The notes beneath the pieces were generated by a model. It did not search any database. It was not told where the DNA came from and saw only the letters and a program-made list of their open reading frames with translations. Both the position numbers and the translations under genes were made by a program. Source: Mytilus galloprovincialis (taxonomy: Eukaryota > Mollusca > Bivalvia > Mytilida > Mytilidae). From it: a stretch of 64,000 nucleotides of DNA. Of this stretch, positions 23,992 through 47,235 are shown piece by piece. How positions within the stretch are numbered: the stretch's first letter is position 1; every line of letters begins with the position of its first letter. The stretch is from the NCBI RefSeq assembly GCF_965363235.1, contig NC_134841.1, positions 57,681,078 through 57,745,077 on the forward strand, in the 5' to 3' direction.

Positions 23992-25280
23992 AATTGGTTA
24001 CTCATTCAATAATATATACCAAAACTTGTTCACTTGTCCTGAAAAAGAAGTCCTACCCTTCTTCAGATCATGAACATGAATATATAACACGGTTTTGGCA
24101 AGTCAGATAAATGGTTTCTATATACAATTATAAAAAAATATTTCACATAGAGGAATATAGCTTTTGAACTTCTATCATCCACACAATACACTTCAATAAG
24201 GAATTAATTCCACCTTTTGTAAGTCTTCTATTACATAAAAAGTTTCAGTTTCAAAAGAATACATTTTTATCGCTGTCAATAACTAAGAAACTTGAGAAAA
24301 GTATTTTATTAATTACATATTGTATACATATTTCCAGTCTTTTCAATACATTCACTATGTAACATGGTTAAATATGTAAGTACAATGTAGTTGGTTATTA
24401 AAAAAATATTATAGATGGTGGTCAACTTGAAAACTTGAATCAAAATATCACAATTACCAATATCTAGGTGGATAGTAAGAGCAATGAGGAATTTTGGTAA
24501 TGAAATGTTTAAAACAACCTAACTTTTACCATTTTGATGGCTAAACAGGGGGGACATTGTTAGAATAAGTGAGTGCCCTTTAAAAATCATTAAAAATAAT
24601 TAGCTATATATTACAATTGCAATATAGTTATAGTATGTACAGAATTTTATCTTATTATTAAAGTCATTATCTGTAAAATGCACAAATGGTTTTTAAAATA
24701 AAATGAATGAAACACTTTAACAAAAGAATGGAATTGAAAAGGGACAGCTTCACATGATTCTTAATAATTGTAAACACTATCACTTTTTCAAAATATTATA
24801 ACGGTAAATTTTCATCTCTTTTTTTTTTATATTTTCAATTCATATCTATTTTGCACCATGAGACATCACTCCTGACATGGAATTACTAAGATTTAATACA
24901 AGATGAATTTGAACTTGATACACATTTTAATAAAACACCTTTGCTTACAAGTCATATCTAATGACATATATATTGTCTATGCAAATAATGATTCATATCC
25001 TGATCCATAATTATCAATCACTCCTGATAAAAGGTTACAATTCTTCAATTTAACAAACCTTTTCAGAAAGCTACTAATCAGCTGTACAATAATAAGCTCA
25101 TACAAAATTCCTTCAAAAGATAACTAAAAAAGAATACAGAATCTACTGTTTTAATTCAATCTACAGTTATTTCCCTTTAGAGGAACTCTTTTGCCAATAT
25201 CATGCCCTCTTTGTGACTTTAAGAGTAATACAGTATATTTCCAGGAAATAAATATTCAAACATAAGGTACAAAAAAAATA
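23992..25280 (-). other. Possible CSK 3' UTR and flank
   Basis: The stretch directly follows the CSK stop codon on the minus strand. It is AT-rich with no open frame. Minus-strand AATAAA and ATTAAA strings occur (for example around 24.3 and 24.9 kb), but I cannot choose the real polyadenylation site. Confidence 0.35.
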
Positions 25281-35230
<9,950 letters not shown>

Positions 35231-35260
<30 letters not shown>

Positions 35261-35306
35261 AACTAGGCATTTATTATCAGTGATGAATCAAATTTAGTAT
35301 AGAAAT
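35231..35306 (-). promoter_or_regulatory. CSK: CSK first coding exon with upstream ATG
   Basis: An acceptor (gtttctcttttcag) lies just before 35306, so this exon has 46 bases of 5' UTR before the CSK ATG at 35260. An earlier ATG at 35270 lies 10 bases upstream in another frame. Its frame runs MPSYANGTKNQSA into the SH3 exon and ends at a TAA there (about 26 codons), so it overlaps the true start. Such overlapping upstream frames usually lower translation of the main frame. Confidence 0.6.
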
Positions 35307-35852
35307 CTGAAAAGAGAAACAAACCCTGGCATAAATTAAGAGGCATCAAAAATTATCTAGAGAAGAAATCTGAAAAAAATATAAAAACAGTGCTGAAAGT
35401 TAGTGTTGTTACTTTTGGTGAGCATTTCATTTTATGTCACTACTACTTTTTATTAAAGATTTCATTTGTAACTGTGGAAACAAAACAAAAAATGCAATTT
35501 TCCTAGTTATAAAGGGGCATAACTCTAGAACTGTAAGTGACTCACTACTCAAACTGGAACAAGTGTTTGGGTTAATATCACTTTTACATTTTTTAAAGTT
35601 AACTTTTTATCTACTTGAGTTAAGTTTTAAGTCTAATCTACATATACATGTATCTTTCTTATACATGTATGTACCAAAACAAAGAAAGACTCATAAACAA
35701 TTTGCAAGGTTTAACTAATCTTATGTTGCTTATTTCTATGTCCGTATAGATATACTTTAAGAAGTGGAGTGACAAACATATATATTTGTACTGTGACTCA
35801 CAGTTTTTATAGTTGACTCTTTATATGGGATAAATACATTTTTGCACAGTAA

Positions 35853-36131
35853 GGGAGCTACCATTTGATTTTTATGGGGGGCTAGGATGAAATTTGAAAA
35901 AAATAGGCAGGACAGGAGTTTTGAGTAAAAAAAAAGGCAGGATGAGCAACTTGGTAAAAAAAAAGGCAGGATGACAATTTGTGTAAAAAAAGTCAGGATA
36001 ACTAGTAAAAAAAAAGGCAGGACCGAATAGAGTAAAAAATAAAAAGGCAGGACAGAGATTACAACTAAAAAAAAAAGCCGGACAAAATTTTTCATCCTAG
36101 CCCCCCCCATAAAAATCAAATGGTAGCTCCC
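35853..36131. mobile_element. PIF/Harbinger-like MITE with internal minisatellite
   Basis: A 279-bp element flanked by TAA on both sides (35850-35852, 36132-36134). Inverted ends of about 40 bp start GGGAGCTACCATTTGATTTT and continue through ggggggctaggatga. The interior holds about seven diverged units of a poly-A stretch plus ggcaggac. The TAA duplication and the GGG-type end fit Harbinger elements. The 120-codon open frame across it is a repeat artefact. Confidence 0.75.
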
Positions 36132-36134
36132 TAA

Positions 36135-39100
36135 TAGTTTACATTCTTTGTTGTCTGTCTGTTATTGTTACAAACATTTGTACCTATATTTAGCTAGAAT
36201 CCTTAAACATGTTTATCTTTTCTCTTGTCTCTGTTTTGGATGCTTGTTTTGTTTTATAAAAAAAAACTGACAATTGACATGGGACAGATAACATGTGGTC
36301 GATGAGTAAAAATATAAGGGTCTTGAGAGAAAACACTAAAAGCATGAAGAATCCACCATAATCGTCACAAAAAGATGTTTCCAAGAAAAATTAATTCTGC
36401 CATATTCTCCTGTTCTAGTAATCATTACCAACAGGAATACTTATGATCACTTATACATAACATGGAAATATTTCAAGACATTTCTTGACCTTTCAATATA
36501 TATATAGCTTGAGGTCAGTAGAAACATATGTCATGTATGTACGAAATATGTAAAATAATAAACTAACAAAGATTACCAGTTATAACATTATATATATAAA
36601 CATTCTACACTATAACATTTTAACATACAGTATAAGATTATGCAGTGTTAATCAATCAATAATGCATCTACAAGTGGTTGTAACAGGAAATGGTTCGAGT
36701 CCTGTTTAATTTTGGTTTTCCCATTTATCATCGTCATAGAGATTTAATCACTCACCAGATGAAAACCCTTATGTCCAAATGAACAATGCATTCAATTAAA
36801 TAATGACAATTAAAACACTTAAACCGGAATCAATCAACCAGATTTGTTACTCTTATACATAATATTTTCCTTCTTTACTATTACTATTCTGCTACACACA
36901 TTATACATACAGATATTGAAACATGTACGTGAAATAAAGTTTATTAGTCATAATAATATCAACACATATTAAGACTTTATACAAAGTATATAAATAATTC
37001 TATACATGTTATATGCCAACAAAAAATAAGCAGACCATCACATTTGCTATAATTATTTTAACCTGCATATTTATACAATGAGAATTTGCCATGTGTTAAC
37101 ATAATATTTTGGTTATACATTGTAATAATTTTGGACTCATAGCATTTCAAGTTTTTTCATGAGATGTGATTCCTATGCAATAGATCTTAAAAGTTTGATT
37201 TGTTTGTTTAACATGTATTAAACTAGATCAGAAAATTTTTTAGGGATTTTTTTTTAAATAAGCAAGACTCCAAACATGTAAAATTAGAATAACACTATTT
37301 TATACATAAAGTGAAATTTACTTCCTTATCTACTGCTTAAATATGAATAATTTTCAAAAACAAGAGACATAAATATGATCAAACATTGTGGTAAAATACT
37401 AAATACCAACTAAATATCACAACACCCACAGATGACTAGGAAACTAATCATGCATGACAGAGAGCCTTCAGCTACATGTTTAATTACTAATCAATGAGGT
37501 ACAAGATATAGACCACCTGTTTACAACAAAAAAGGGGGTGGGTTTATTGTAACCAAATGTTTTATTCAGTTCAACAAAACCTTTAGCTAAATTTCTTGTT
37601 GATCATATTAAAATAAAAAAAAATAAAAAAAATATTTACATCTAGTGCAAAACAGTTATATTTCTCATTGTTAAATGTAAATTTACTATTTTTAAATTAA
37701 ACAAAAAGACAATATTTATTTACCTGTGTCAGACCACAAAGGATATGGAAAACAGCTATTTTTAGTTTAAACAGAATTTTTCCATCATTTTAAATCATCA
37801 CTAATTTATTCACATCTTTTCAAAATAATGCAAAATTTAAAAGAAATTTGATAAAACTGATTTTAAGCACCTAAAGCTTAAACATGTTAAAGGCAGGAAG
37901 GGGCTACCACAGTGAGGATATACATTGTATTTATTTCTATTATGTTCATTCTTTGTTTTCTCCTTTTCCCCATTATCTGCACAAAACACTACACTTGATA
38001 CGTCGTAGGGTACTAAAATTTCACACTGTTAATATTTTAATTACTCATCATAATGATTGCCATATATGCATATACTTAGTAGAGAAAATCAGGTGACCTG
38101 CTGACAGTTCAGTCTGAGCAAAAATTGAAGCATGACACAGCTTCTAAGTCTTAAAACAATTCTTTTTTGTCTGTCTTTGCTGCAACTCAAGACCAATTAC
38201 AGTGAAACTTTTGATACATGAAAAATATTCACAATAAAATTAACTCCCGGTACATGTTCTTGTATGTCTCTATAATTCACAAGTCCTCCCCCACCTAAGT
38301 CAATAGGATCATGCATCTTCAAAAAATTTGTAAGCTATAAATCAGGATACATAAATGTTTGCCTTCTGGTTATTCAAGAATTCAAGAAAAATACAACAGG
38401 CTACAATTTTTACCTGATTTTGGCTATAAGACAAAACTTAAAAGTTAAACTTCTTATTATATAGGCCATCTGCTTTTAAACAGCTTTAGAATATGGTATA
38501 TAATGTAACTGAACATTTTTTAAGGAACTAATTTAGTAAAATTAATGCATTTGGAAATCAAGACATTAAATTTTTAAATATTCATGCAATTTTACAATTT
38601 AGGTCACAGAAATAAATTATAAACTTCAAGTATTAATATATACTTAAATCCTCCATTCTGGTGCTGTGATTTAGAGTTTTTAATGAAACTAACAAATCAG
38701 AATATGATAGTGCACAACTTTCCTTAACCTCTCACTCTTTTTGTAAATAAGATTGGTATATATGTACATACAAATTAAATAACTTCACCAATTGATAAAA
38801 GTGCTGGGAAAGACATTTGCTGTATATACTAAGCAATAAGCAAGTGGGCACAGTGGGCAAATGTTTCCTCTATGTGAACAAGTACAGAGAAGTTACAATG
38901 TTCATCATTACAAGTCATACACGATTTCATACCAAATATCACTGTTAAAACAATTATCTGTTATCATGGTTATCATGGTTATGTTTAAATACTTAAAAAT
39001 ATTTTACCAGTGTAAAATATAAATTATAAAATACAATACTAATGTTACGTACAATTATTTATTTCAATCATCTTTCCCACTTGATTATCAAAATAAATGT

Positions 39101-39504
39101 TGTATCCTATGGCAGATTTTACAATAAGAAGGAATTATTGTTATTTTGTATCCATCAAAAAAGCAATTGCTGAAACTGTGAAACAGACTGTGTAATGGAG
39201 TAATGCATTATGTTATTGAATAAAATGTGTCTTTCTGAGTAAATAAAAATAAAAATTACTCTGTGTTTGTGTTTTTTGTTAGAATCAGAGGGTTTTCAAT
39301 TTCAAAATATTGGACATGGAATAGACATCATGACCTACTTTACTGACATCCAGCTTATTTGGAGTGGAATTTTGAAGTATTATTTATAAGTGGAGCCTAA
39401 TAACATGGACTTATATTTTAATAAAAAGTCTTCTTTTGTGTTTTAATCATAACTTTAAGGCAGATTTTTATTGGTAAAGGCTAAAAAATGTAATTTAATA
39501 ATAT
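36135..39504. other. Upstream of CSK, no coding exon seen
   Basis: AT-rich DNA upstream of the CSK coding start on the minus strand, so probably 5' intron. A GTAAAT donor-like site follows CACAG near 37.73 kb (minus) but has no other support. No other gene is seen. Confidence 0.4.
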
Positions 39505-40383
39505 TGTTGCTAACGTCACGTCTTTTCCGTCCATTGTGGTATGTCACGATCGCAATTTTCTTGTTGGTTCTCAGACAGCCCATTGTAGTTATTTTTATCC
39601 CGGGTTTTATAAATAATTGAAAATAGCAATCATATTAAATTTGGATGAGGTAAGGGGGTCAAAGGACTTGAGGAATGAATATCATTGGCTGTTTTATTTT
39701 TTGCGAACGTTACTGCTCGAGGTTTCCGTCCAAATCAGTGACACGTGAGCAACATATATTTAGATCTGTAACTCTCCTGTATAGGAGTTACGATATTGCC
39801 CTTTGCAGAAATAGATTCGGAGTCAGTTCCTTCACATGATGGGGAAGCAAAGAAGGTAAGTTGTATGTAATATCGTTACAAGAGGACCTTAAATGTATTC
39901 CGTCCATCAAAAAGACGTTCGCAACAAAACGTAATGTCATGATAGTAGATGTTGCTAATGTTACTATTAAGAATTGGTTTCTTGTGTATTCATTTAATAT
40001 AAAGTACACCTGCAAATGAACTTCTGTATATTTAGAAATTCTAAACCAGACTGTACAATTTTATTACTCCAGGCATATATTAAACATCACTGTGTGCATA
40101 CATTTTAACTTTTAAAGATGTTGTTGCTCATGTGACATGTCCAAATGTCGCTAACGTTACTAATTTTTTGGTTTCTTGTGTATTCATTTGATATAAAGTA
40201 CACCTGCAAATGACATTCTGTATATTTAGAAATTCTAAACCAGACTGTACAATTTTATTACTCCAGGCATATATTAAACATCACTGTGTGCATACATTTT
40301 AACTTTTAAAGATGTTGTTGCTCATGTGACATGTCCAAATGTCGCTAACGTTACTCATTTTTGTCTCCGTCACGTTAGCAACA
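39505..40383. mobile_element. Element with GTTGCTAACG ends and repeated motif
   Basis: The left end reads TGTTGCTAACGTCACG and the right end is the inverse of TGTTGCTAACGTGACG, giving an 879-bp unit. Versions of GTTGCTMAYGTSAC recur inside it (see findings). It holds a 194-bp tandem duplication. No coding capacity and no target duplication could be defined. It may be a MITE, or two nested ones. Confidence 0.5.
39950..40360 (+). repeat. 194-bp tandem duplication
   Basis: Two neighbouring copies, with ggtttcttgtgtattcattt at 39976 and again at 40170, followed by almost identical text to about 40355. The differences are few, so the duplication is recent. Confidence 0.9.
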
Positions 40384-43300
40384 TGAAAGTAGGAGACAGA
40401 ACACAATACTGTAAAATCTGCCCTATTTAATCAGATTTCACTCTGACATCATGTTTATAATTCATCATCGTATTGACATTTTTAGTATTTATTTAAAGTC
40501 AAAGAATTGAGTAGAATGGTTATTTCCAGAGTAATTAAAATGACATCCATTTAAATATGTTGCCTTCCACAGAAGATTATTTCATGTTTATGCTCAGTGC
40601 TATCTCTGGAGCTCAGTAACCCATGCCAAGAAGTTCTCAGTTTAGAGATAGAGAGAGACAGAGACAGAGAGAAAAAAAACATCAAGAAGTCATGGAGAAG
40701 TCTAAACCGTGTGGCAACCACTAAATCCCCAAAATTAAATACTGTACAAATAAATTCAGAAATTATTGTGATGTTTTTTATTATTGTGAAAAATGCGACA
40801 AGAAGTTTTATAATCGCAATAATTAAAACTTTTATGAATCAAACAGGATTTGTCTTCATATCGCAAAAATTCAAATCACCTTTTAGTCTTAAATGACAAC
40901 AATGCAATAATAAAATAAAATACATGTATTCAGTAGCAAATTCAAGACAAACCGAATTTGATAAAAATCCTGATAATTTGCATGGTCTAAAAAAGATGAA
41001 TTCTTCAGATAACTATTATATGATTTTACTTTTTAACTAATGAGGTAAAGTTGTTATCTTTATTTTTTAACATCAATATGCATTTGCTGTTGTAAAAATG
41101 AAAACGCTACAGATTTACTGATTATACCATTTTGAATGACCCATTTATTGATTTGCCTCATATAAGAAGTACACAGGAATCATCATACAAAGGTATTTGT
41201 AATGTGGTCAAGTTTTGAAATTGAATTTTTAAATAAAGCTTTAAATGTATGAAAAGTCCTAAAACAATGTAACAGTATTTTCTTTTTGTTCTTGTTTTCT
41301 GATATTTCTTTTTACTAAACATGCTTAATTTGCAAATTATTACTTTTTTATTATCTATTTGCTGTTTTTTTCTATCAATGTGCATCTCAATCGAACAGAT
41401 TACCAGTAGACAACTTAGGCGGTCAAAATGGAATGCATAGTCATATTAAAGTGATAGGACTATAAAGGCAACTACAAGTAAAATAGAATTTTCCTGACAT
41501 AAGTTATTAAAGTAAAATAAATACAACCGAATAGAAGGAAATATTTTAAACATACTTCTCAACTTTATTAGATGAGAATTAGTCAATAAATCAATATTTT
41601 AATGTCAGAATTCAAAATTGTGAACTTTTTTTTCTTACAGTAGTTCTTGCATATTATCCCATCCCTGCTCTTTTAACAGGTGCTGTCATGTTGTATATTT
41701 GTAAGTGAAACAATTTCCCTCAAATTTATAATTTTATAATCCGTTTAACCAAAAAAGAATAATGACAACTATACAATGCAAATGCGATAAGACTTGGTCC
41801 TCTTTCACAAGATTAAACACCTGCCTCATACAATAATACACTTTTGAGCTTGTTGTATTTCTGTTATTAACTTTGGATGTACAAATATATACGTAGGGGC
41901 ATCATTCTTGCAGTGCATTGTCACTCCCTCTACATGTTGAGCGAGCAGTTGACAACAAATGATGCTACATGTATATTGCACAAATTTATTGGTAATTGAT
42001 AATCAGCACTGCTGTCATAAGGGAATTGTGATTAGTGCATGGTTCATGGTCAGCGGTGGTCCCCTCTATCTGGTAAAAAGATGTCATAAAGGCGTGTCTA
42101 ATTGACAAACATTTGCAGAGAATGACTTAACTTGAAAGTGTTTTATCATATCTGCACTATAATTTTACAGAAATTTGTGTTATGCATAGCCATGGCATGG
42201 TTTGGAAAGTAAACAAAATTTGTCATTGACATTTGACAGAAAACTGCCATTTACATCAAAGAGTTACAAACATAAAGAGAGTATAGATCTTTAAATGTTT
42301 ACGAGATTAGTCAGAATTACATAGATCATTTTAATTCACCTATTATTTACGGCAAAAGGGCGATCAAAAACAGTAGTCAGTACTTCAATGTTATACCGTA
42401 ATGTCTGACCTACATCAATAATGTAGCAATATGGTAGCTTAATACTTTGATTTAAAAAATATTAAAAATCTACTTTATTTTCGTCAATGTGGGATTTATA
42501 ATTACCTAATTGTAAAAGAAAAGCAATTTCTTCATTTTTTTATCAAACAGGAAGCAAAAAGTGGCTGCCATTTTTCTTTCAACAAAAATCGCCCTCTATG
42601 TTTACAAGTTAGATAACTCTAATTTAAAAAAATGTTACCAAAACCATATTTGGCATATATAAAACAAATAATTCAGAAATGGATGTAGCTCCTTTTTGTA
42701 AACTGAATCCTCACACTTAATGTCGAAACTATTTTTTAAACCCAACATCAAGATAGACGTGTACTGAAAAAGTCAATTGTTTTATTATTTTTTGAAATTA
42801 CAATGAAATCATGAGACATGAAACTCAAATTACACTACAGTATTAGTTGCAACTGTAACTAATATAAGTTTTGATCCCAGATCGCAGCTCAAGTCAGAGG
42901 TTAACAAATTGTCGCTTTTCTGTTTAAAAAATCTCTGATACCATCAAATACTTACCACTAAGACATATTTCCCGAAATGAATGAGGGAATTGACTTCCTT
43001 GTGGGAAATAAAACCGTCTGTCAAACAAGGAAGCATTTTTAAAATAGATTATTAAAGTCAAATCGCACAATATAACTGTTATCATAGACATTTAACTTCG
43101 CTAGACTTTATTTACATCATCTGATATTTTGGATAAAAGTCGGAAAAGGCAACACTTTTATAATATCACGGAACAAAATGACGTTTTATAATTTAGTTTT
43201 TTTTATAATAATGATTTTATATGATTATACAATATTATACATGTATATACATTGCTTTAATTTCTCATCGACGACGTATGTAATGATTGGAATGGTGATT

Positions 43301-43799
43301 GTGGCATTTTTAAAGGCATGCAATATCAAAATATGATACAGGGAGGACAATATACTATAGCGAAAATTTCAAATGTTTTCACATAGCACTGATAAATTGT
43401 TTACAGTCGCACACAATTGTCTATCATCGGGTCCAATTGATCCGGCTATCTTGTTAAAACAAATGTAAGTACGATATTTTATGATTAAAAAATACATATA
43501 GAACAACAAATATAATATATAGGTATACCCAATAGACAAAAGTGATGTAACATGCTTGTTTTAAATAGACAATATTTATTAGCACAAACACATTTACATT
43601 AAATGGTTATGGCATACAAAATTAAGACAATAAACTGACAATAGTTAAATTGATTATAATTATATTAGAGTGACAGCGAAGAAAAAAGACTATAAAGATC
43701 AACAGTTAACACATTATTAATGTTCATGAACAATTAGAAAAAAGAACACAAACAAAAATTAGGTTGCATATTAAAAGAAATACATGTTATACAAATGTT
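40384..43799. other. No coding gene seen; possible CSK 5' exon
   Basis: AT-rich DNA. On the minus strand a strong donor, TTAGTG|GTAAGTATT, ends at 42956 after a comparatively mixed-composition stretch (42956 to about 43060). It could be a non-coding first exon of CSK, which needs one because its coding exon begins with an acceptor. This is inference only. Confidence 0.3.
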
Positions 43800-44331
43800 C
43801 TCAATAAAAAAAACAATCATTAATATACTTTATGGTGATTTTTATAATGACTGGTAGACTGCTATTTAAAATTGCAGTCAAATGCTTCAGTGTTTTAGCG
43901 GACTGCAATTTATTTTAAATATCAATAATAAGATTAAAATTAAGATTTTTATTAATATTTTGTATATAGGTATCCCTCAATGATGTATAGCATAGACAGA
44001 TTGAGAAGAAATGATATTCATCCTCAATTCTTTGTCTGTTACAGGATAAGCAAATGCGTTTACTTCTTTCAATGTTGGTATAACGCCCTCTTTCAATTGC
44101 TGGGGAATGGGCACTTAGTTTAAATTTACTGAAAACTGATCGGTCAGTTTTGAGTTTACATATATCAATAAATGTGGGCCTTTTTCTAATTCTTTTAGTA
44201 TGACAAAAGAAATTTATTTTTTCACATTTATTGATAGAACAATTCATAATTTGATAAGCCTGGTCAAAGATTCTTTGTTGGATAGTATTTATGTGATATT
44301 TTAAATAACAGAGTTGAGTTATGTTTTTCAA
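43800..44331 (-). mobile_element. LINE 3' fragment (C-terminal domain)
   Basis: An open 138-codon stretch (43915-44331) ends in the zinc-knuckle tail of a non-LTR retrotransposon: FSKFKLSAHSPAIERGRYTN, ICLSCN, then IEDEYHFFSIC. The same tail layout occurs in the LINE at 59.8-63.1 kb (ILSHKLPIETGRW, CKLCNSGD). The reverse transcriptase part is absent, so the copy is 5' truncated. Confidence 0.7.
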
Positions 44332-44333
44332 GA

Positions 44334-45760
44334 AGAGGGGTGAAAAATACCAGAGGGACAGTCAAACTCATAGATCAAAAAAAAAAACTGGCAACGCCAT
44401 GGCTAAACTAGAGGCTCTAAAGAGCCTGTGTCGTTCACCTTGGTCAACAAAGGACTCAGATGGATTCATGACAAAATTGTGTTTTGGTGGTGGTGATGTG
44501 TTTTTTATATCTTACTTTACTGAACATTCTTGCTGCTTACAATTATCTCTATCTATAATGAACTTTGCCCAGTAGTTTCAGTGGAAAATGTTAGTGAAAA
44601 TCTACAAATTTTATGAAAATTGTTAAAAATTGACTATGAAGGGCAATAACTCCTTAGGGGTCAATTGACTATTTTGGTCGTGTTGACTTATTTTTAGGTC
44701 TTACTTTGCTGTACGCTGTTTACAGTTTATCTCTATCTATTATAGAATTCAAGGTAATAACCAAAAAGAGCAAAATTATCTTACAATTACCAATTCAGGG
44801 GCAGCAACCTAACAATTGGTTAGCTGATTCATCTGAAAATTCCAGGGCAGATAGATCTTTACATGATAAACAATTTTACTTCCTGTCAGATTTGCTCTAA
44901 ATGCTTTGCTTTTTGAGTTATAAGCCAAAAAAACTGCATTTTACTCATATGTTTTATTTTTAGCCATGGCGGCCATCTTGGTTAAACTAGATACCCCAAT
45001 GATGATTATGGCCAAGTTTGGTTTAATTCGGCCCAGTAGTTTCAGAGAAGATTTTTCTAAAAGATTACTACATGTATAAAGATTTACGAAAAATGATTAA
45101 AATTGACTATAAAGGGCAATAACTCCTAAAGAGGTCAACTGACCATTTTGGTCATGTTGACTTATTCGTAAATCTTACTTTGCTGAACATTATTGCTGTT
45201 TACAGTTTATCTCTGTCTATAATAATATTCAAGATAATAAGCAAAAACAGCAAAATTTCCTTAAAATTACAAATTCAGGGGCATCAACCTAACAATGGGT
45301 TGTCCAATTCATCTAAAAATTTCACGGCAGAGATCTTCACCTGATAAACAATTTTACCCCCCATGTCATATTTGGTTTAAATGCTTTGGTTTTTGAGTTA
45401 TAAGCCAAAAACTGTATTTTACCCCTATGTTCTATTTTTAGTCATGGCGGCCATCTTGGTTGGTTGGCCGAGTCACCGGACACATTTTTAAAACTAGATC
45501 CCAAATGATGATTGTGGCCAAGTTTGGTTAAATTTGGCGCAGTAGTTTTAGAGGAGAAGATTTTTATAAAAGTTAACGACGACGGACGACGGACGCCAAG
45601 TGATGAGAAAAAAGCCAATCAGACAAATGAAAGTACACAAGACACAACATAAAAAAACCTAAAGACTAAGCAACACGAACCCTCCCAAAAACTGGGGGTG
45701 ATCTCAGGTGTATCGGAAGGATAAGCAGATTCTGCTCACATGTAGCACCCGTCGTGTTGC
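44334..45760 (+). repeat. Mussel interspersed repeat split by a family I element
   Basis: The left part (44334-44406: ccagagggacagtcaaactc, caacgccatggctaa) and right part (45613-45760: acacaagacacaacat, aaactgggggtgatctcagg, gcacccgtcgtgttgctc) belong to one repeat. The copy at 28.6 kb shows the left part's text in inverted form. A family I element sits in the gap. Confidence 0.6.
44407..45612 (+). mobile_element. Repeat family I, copy C (right end lost)
   Basis: The left end reads tagaggctctaaagagcctg then tgtcgttcacc. Two diverged core units follow, then gacgacggacgacggacgcc and aagtgatgagaaaa. The terminal stem-loop seen in copies A, B and D is missing. It is more diverged from B and D than they are from each other. 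Confidence 0.65.
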
Positions 45761-46607
45761 TCATGTTATTCCAACATCGGTAAATAGTAAAATTCGGTAG
45801 GTCACATTCGTGAAAAGGGAAGGCGATTATAGTAATGACATAAGGACTTTATGCGATATAACAGTGAAACTGTAATTTTATAACGGTCAACCAATTCGTG
45901 ATGCAGTCCGTAAAATTTACGAAGGGATGATTTCAACGTTACCATTTGGAACTCAGGCTTGGTTTGATAGCATCCTTGTGAGCAGCAACCCTTTATCAAG
46001 GAAATCATGGTAGGAAATACAAGCCTGGGAACGTCGTATCAATTGGGAGATATATACTCCGTATGCAGGCGCTGTTGGAATGTTGCTACATAGAAATGGA
46101 AAGTTTACAATTGGGAAGCTGAAATCTTCTCTTTTGTCGTAAAATTTTGTTTTCAGCCGACCCTCATTGTCAATTTCTAATTGTCAGTTAAGATATGAGG
46201 CAGACTTAATTGTATCCGTTGTATCCTTTATCTCTAGTTGGATGGAATAGATGCGTTCAACATTGACACCAAATTTAGAATTATTTAGCGAGAGAACATG
46301 ATCTATATAGCGGAAAGTAAAGTATCAAAGGATTGCTAACTTCTTATCTTTCTTCCTAAGAAGTTCCCGTATAAATGCCTGCCTCATATTTCATTTTTTG
46401 GGTAAATAACACGAATAAAGTTCATTTAAAACTGTTGTTTTATTTCAACATGGTTAGGAATTTTAAAAAGTGAATGTTTTATTTGTAAACTAAGTATCGT
46501 CTTCAATTGTGTCGGAACATATTAGCCGGGAGACCGGATCGTATAGCTAGCGAAGATGATAATGTATCTTTCTATATATGAATAGGCAAAATCTATTTAA
46601 AACATGG
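45761..46607. other. No gene seen
   Basis: Mixed-composition DNA that probably continues the mussel repeat to its left. No supportable open frame. Confidence 0.4.
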
Positions 46608-46735
46608 CCAAAATTATCTTTAAAAACTCATTTACCAAATTATCTTTAAAAACTCTTTTACCAAATTATCTTTAAAAGCTCTTTAACCAAATTATCTTTA
46701 AAAACTCTTTTATCAACTTATCTTTAACTAGATGT
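46608..46735 (+). repeat. 26-bp minisatellite
   Basis: Five units of ccaaattatctttaaaaact plus cttta, with few changes. Confidence 0.9.
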
Positions 46736-47235
46736 GTCAAAGCGACACGAATGGCCCCGTCTCAAAAAGTTGAGAAAAATCTACAATTTCAATAATACAT
46801 GTGGACACAACCATGATGGTAGTGTCACATATGAAAAATCAGCTCAAAATCTGGAGGCGTATAGAAAAATGTCCATATAACTGACTTTTCAACATTTTTC
46901 AAAGTTGTAAACCCTTAATTTTGGCAAAAATTAGTGGAGCGGAAAGAAACTTATACTTGATCTGTAACTCATCATGTTTACCAAAAATCAACCCAATATC
47001 TGAAAGCCTTTAGAAAAATGGTCCGTATAATTGTGATTTTCAAATATTTATCAAAGTCCAAAGCCCCGGCGAAATTACAGCAAAAATTAGCCGAGCGGAA
47101 CGAAACCTATTCTTGATCTGTAACTCATCACGAGTAACTTACATACCAAAAATCAGCCCAATATCTGAAAGCGTTTAGAAAAAAGTCCGTATAATTGTGA
47201 TTTTCAACAATTTATCAGCATATATAGACTTTTTA
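46736..47235 (+). repeat. Repeat with TGTGTC/GACAC hairpin and ~150-bp units
   Basis: It begins tgtgtcaaagcgacacgaat, a short hairpin, then carries about three diverged units that share gatctgtaactcatca, aaaatcagcccaatatctga and gtccgtataattgtgatttt. No coding capacity. I recall similar text in mussel genomes; the class is unknown. Confidence 0.55.

Noticed and set aside
35757-36119. 120-residue Phe/Leu-rich membrane protein
   Set aside because: The hydrophobic run is the poly-A minisatellite of a MITE read on the minus strand.
36661-36720. tRNA-like B box (ggttcgagtcc)
   Set aside because: The string fits a B box, but no A box or cloverleaf could be built around it.
40597-40896. 99-residue basic protein
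   Set aside because: No domain, low-complexity Arg/Asp/Arg stretch from a short GA repeat, and no splice support.
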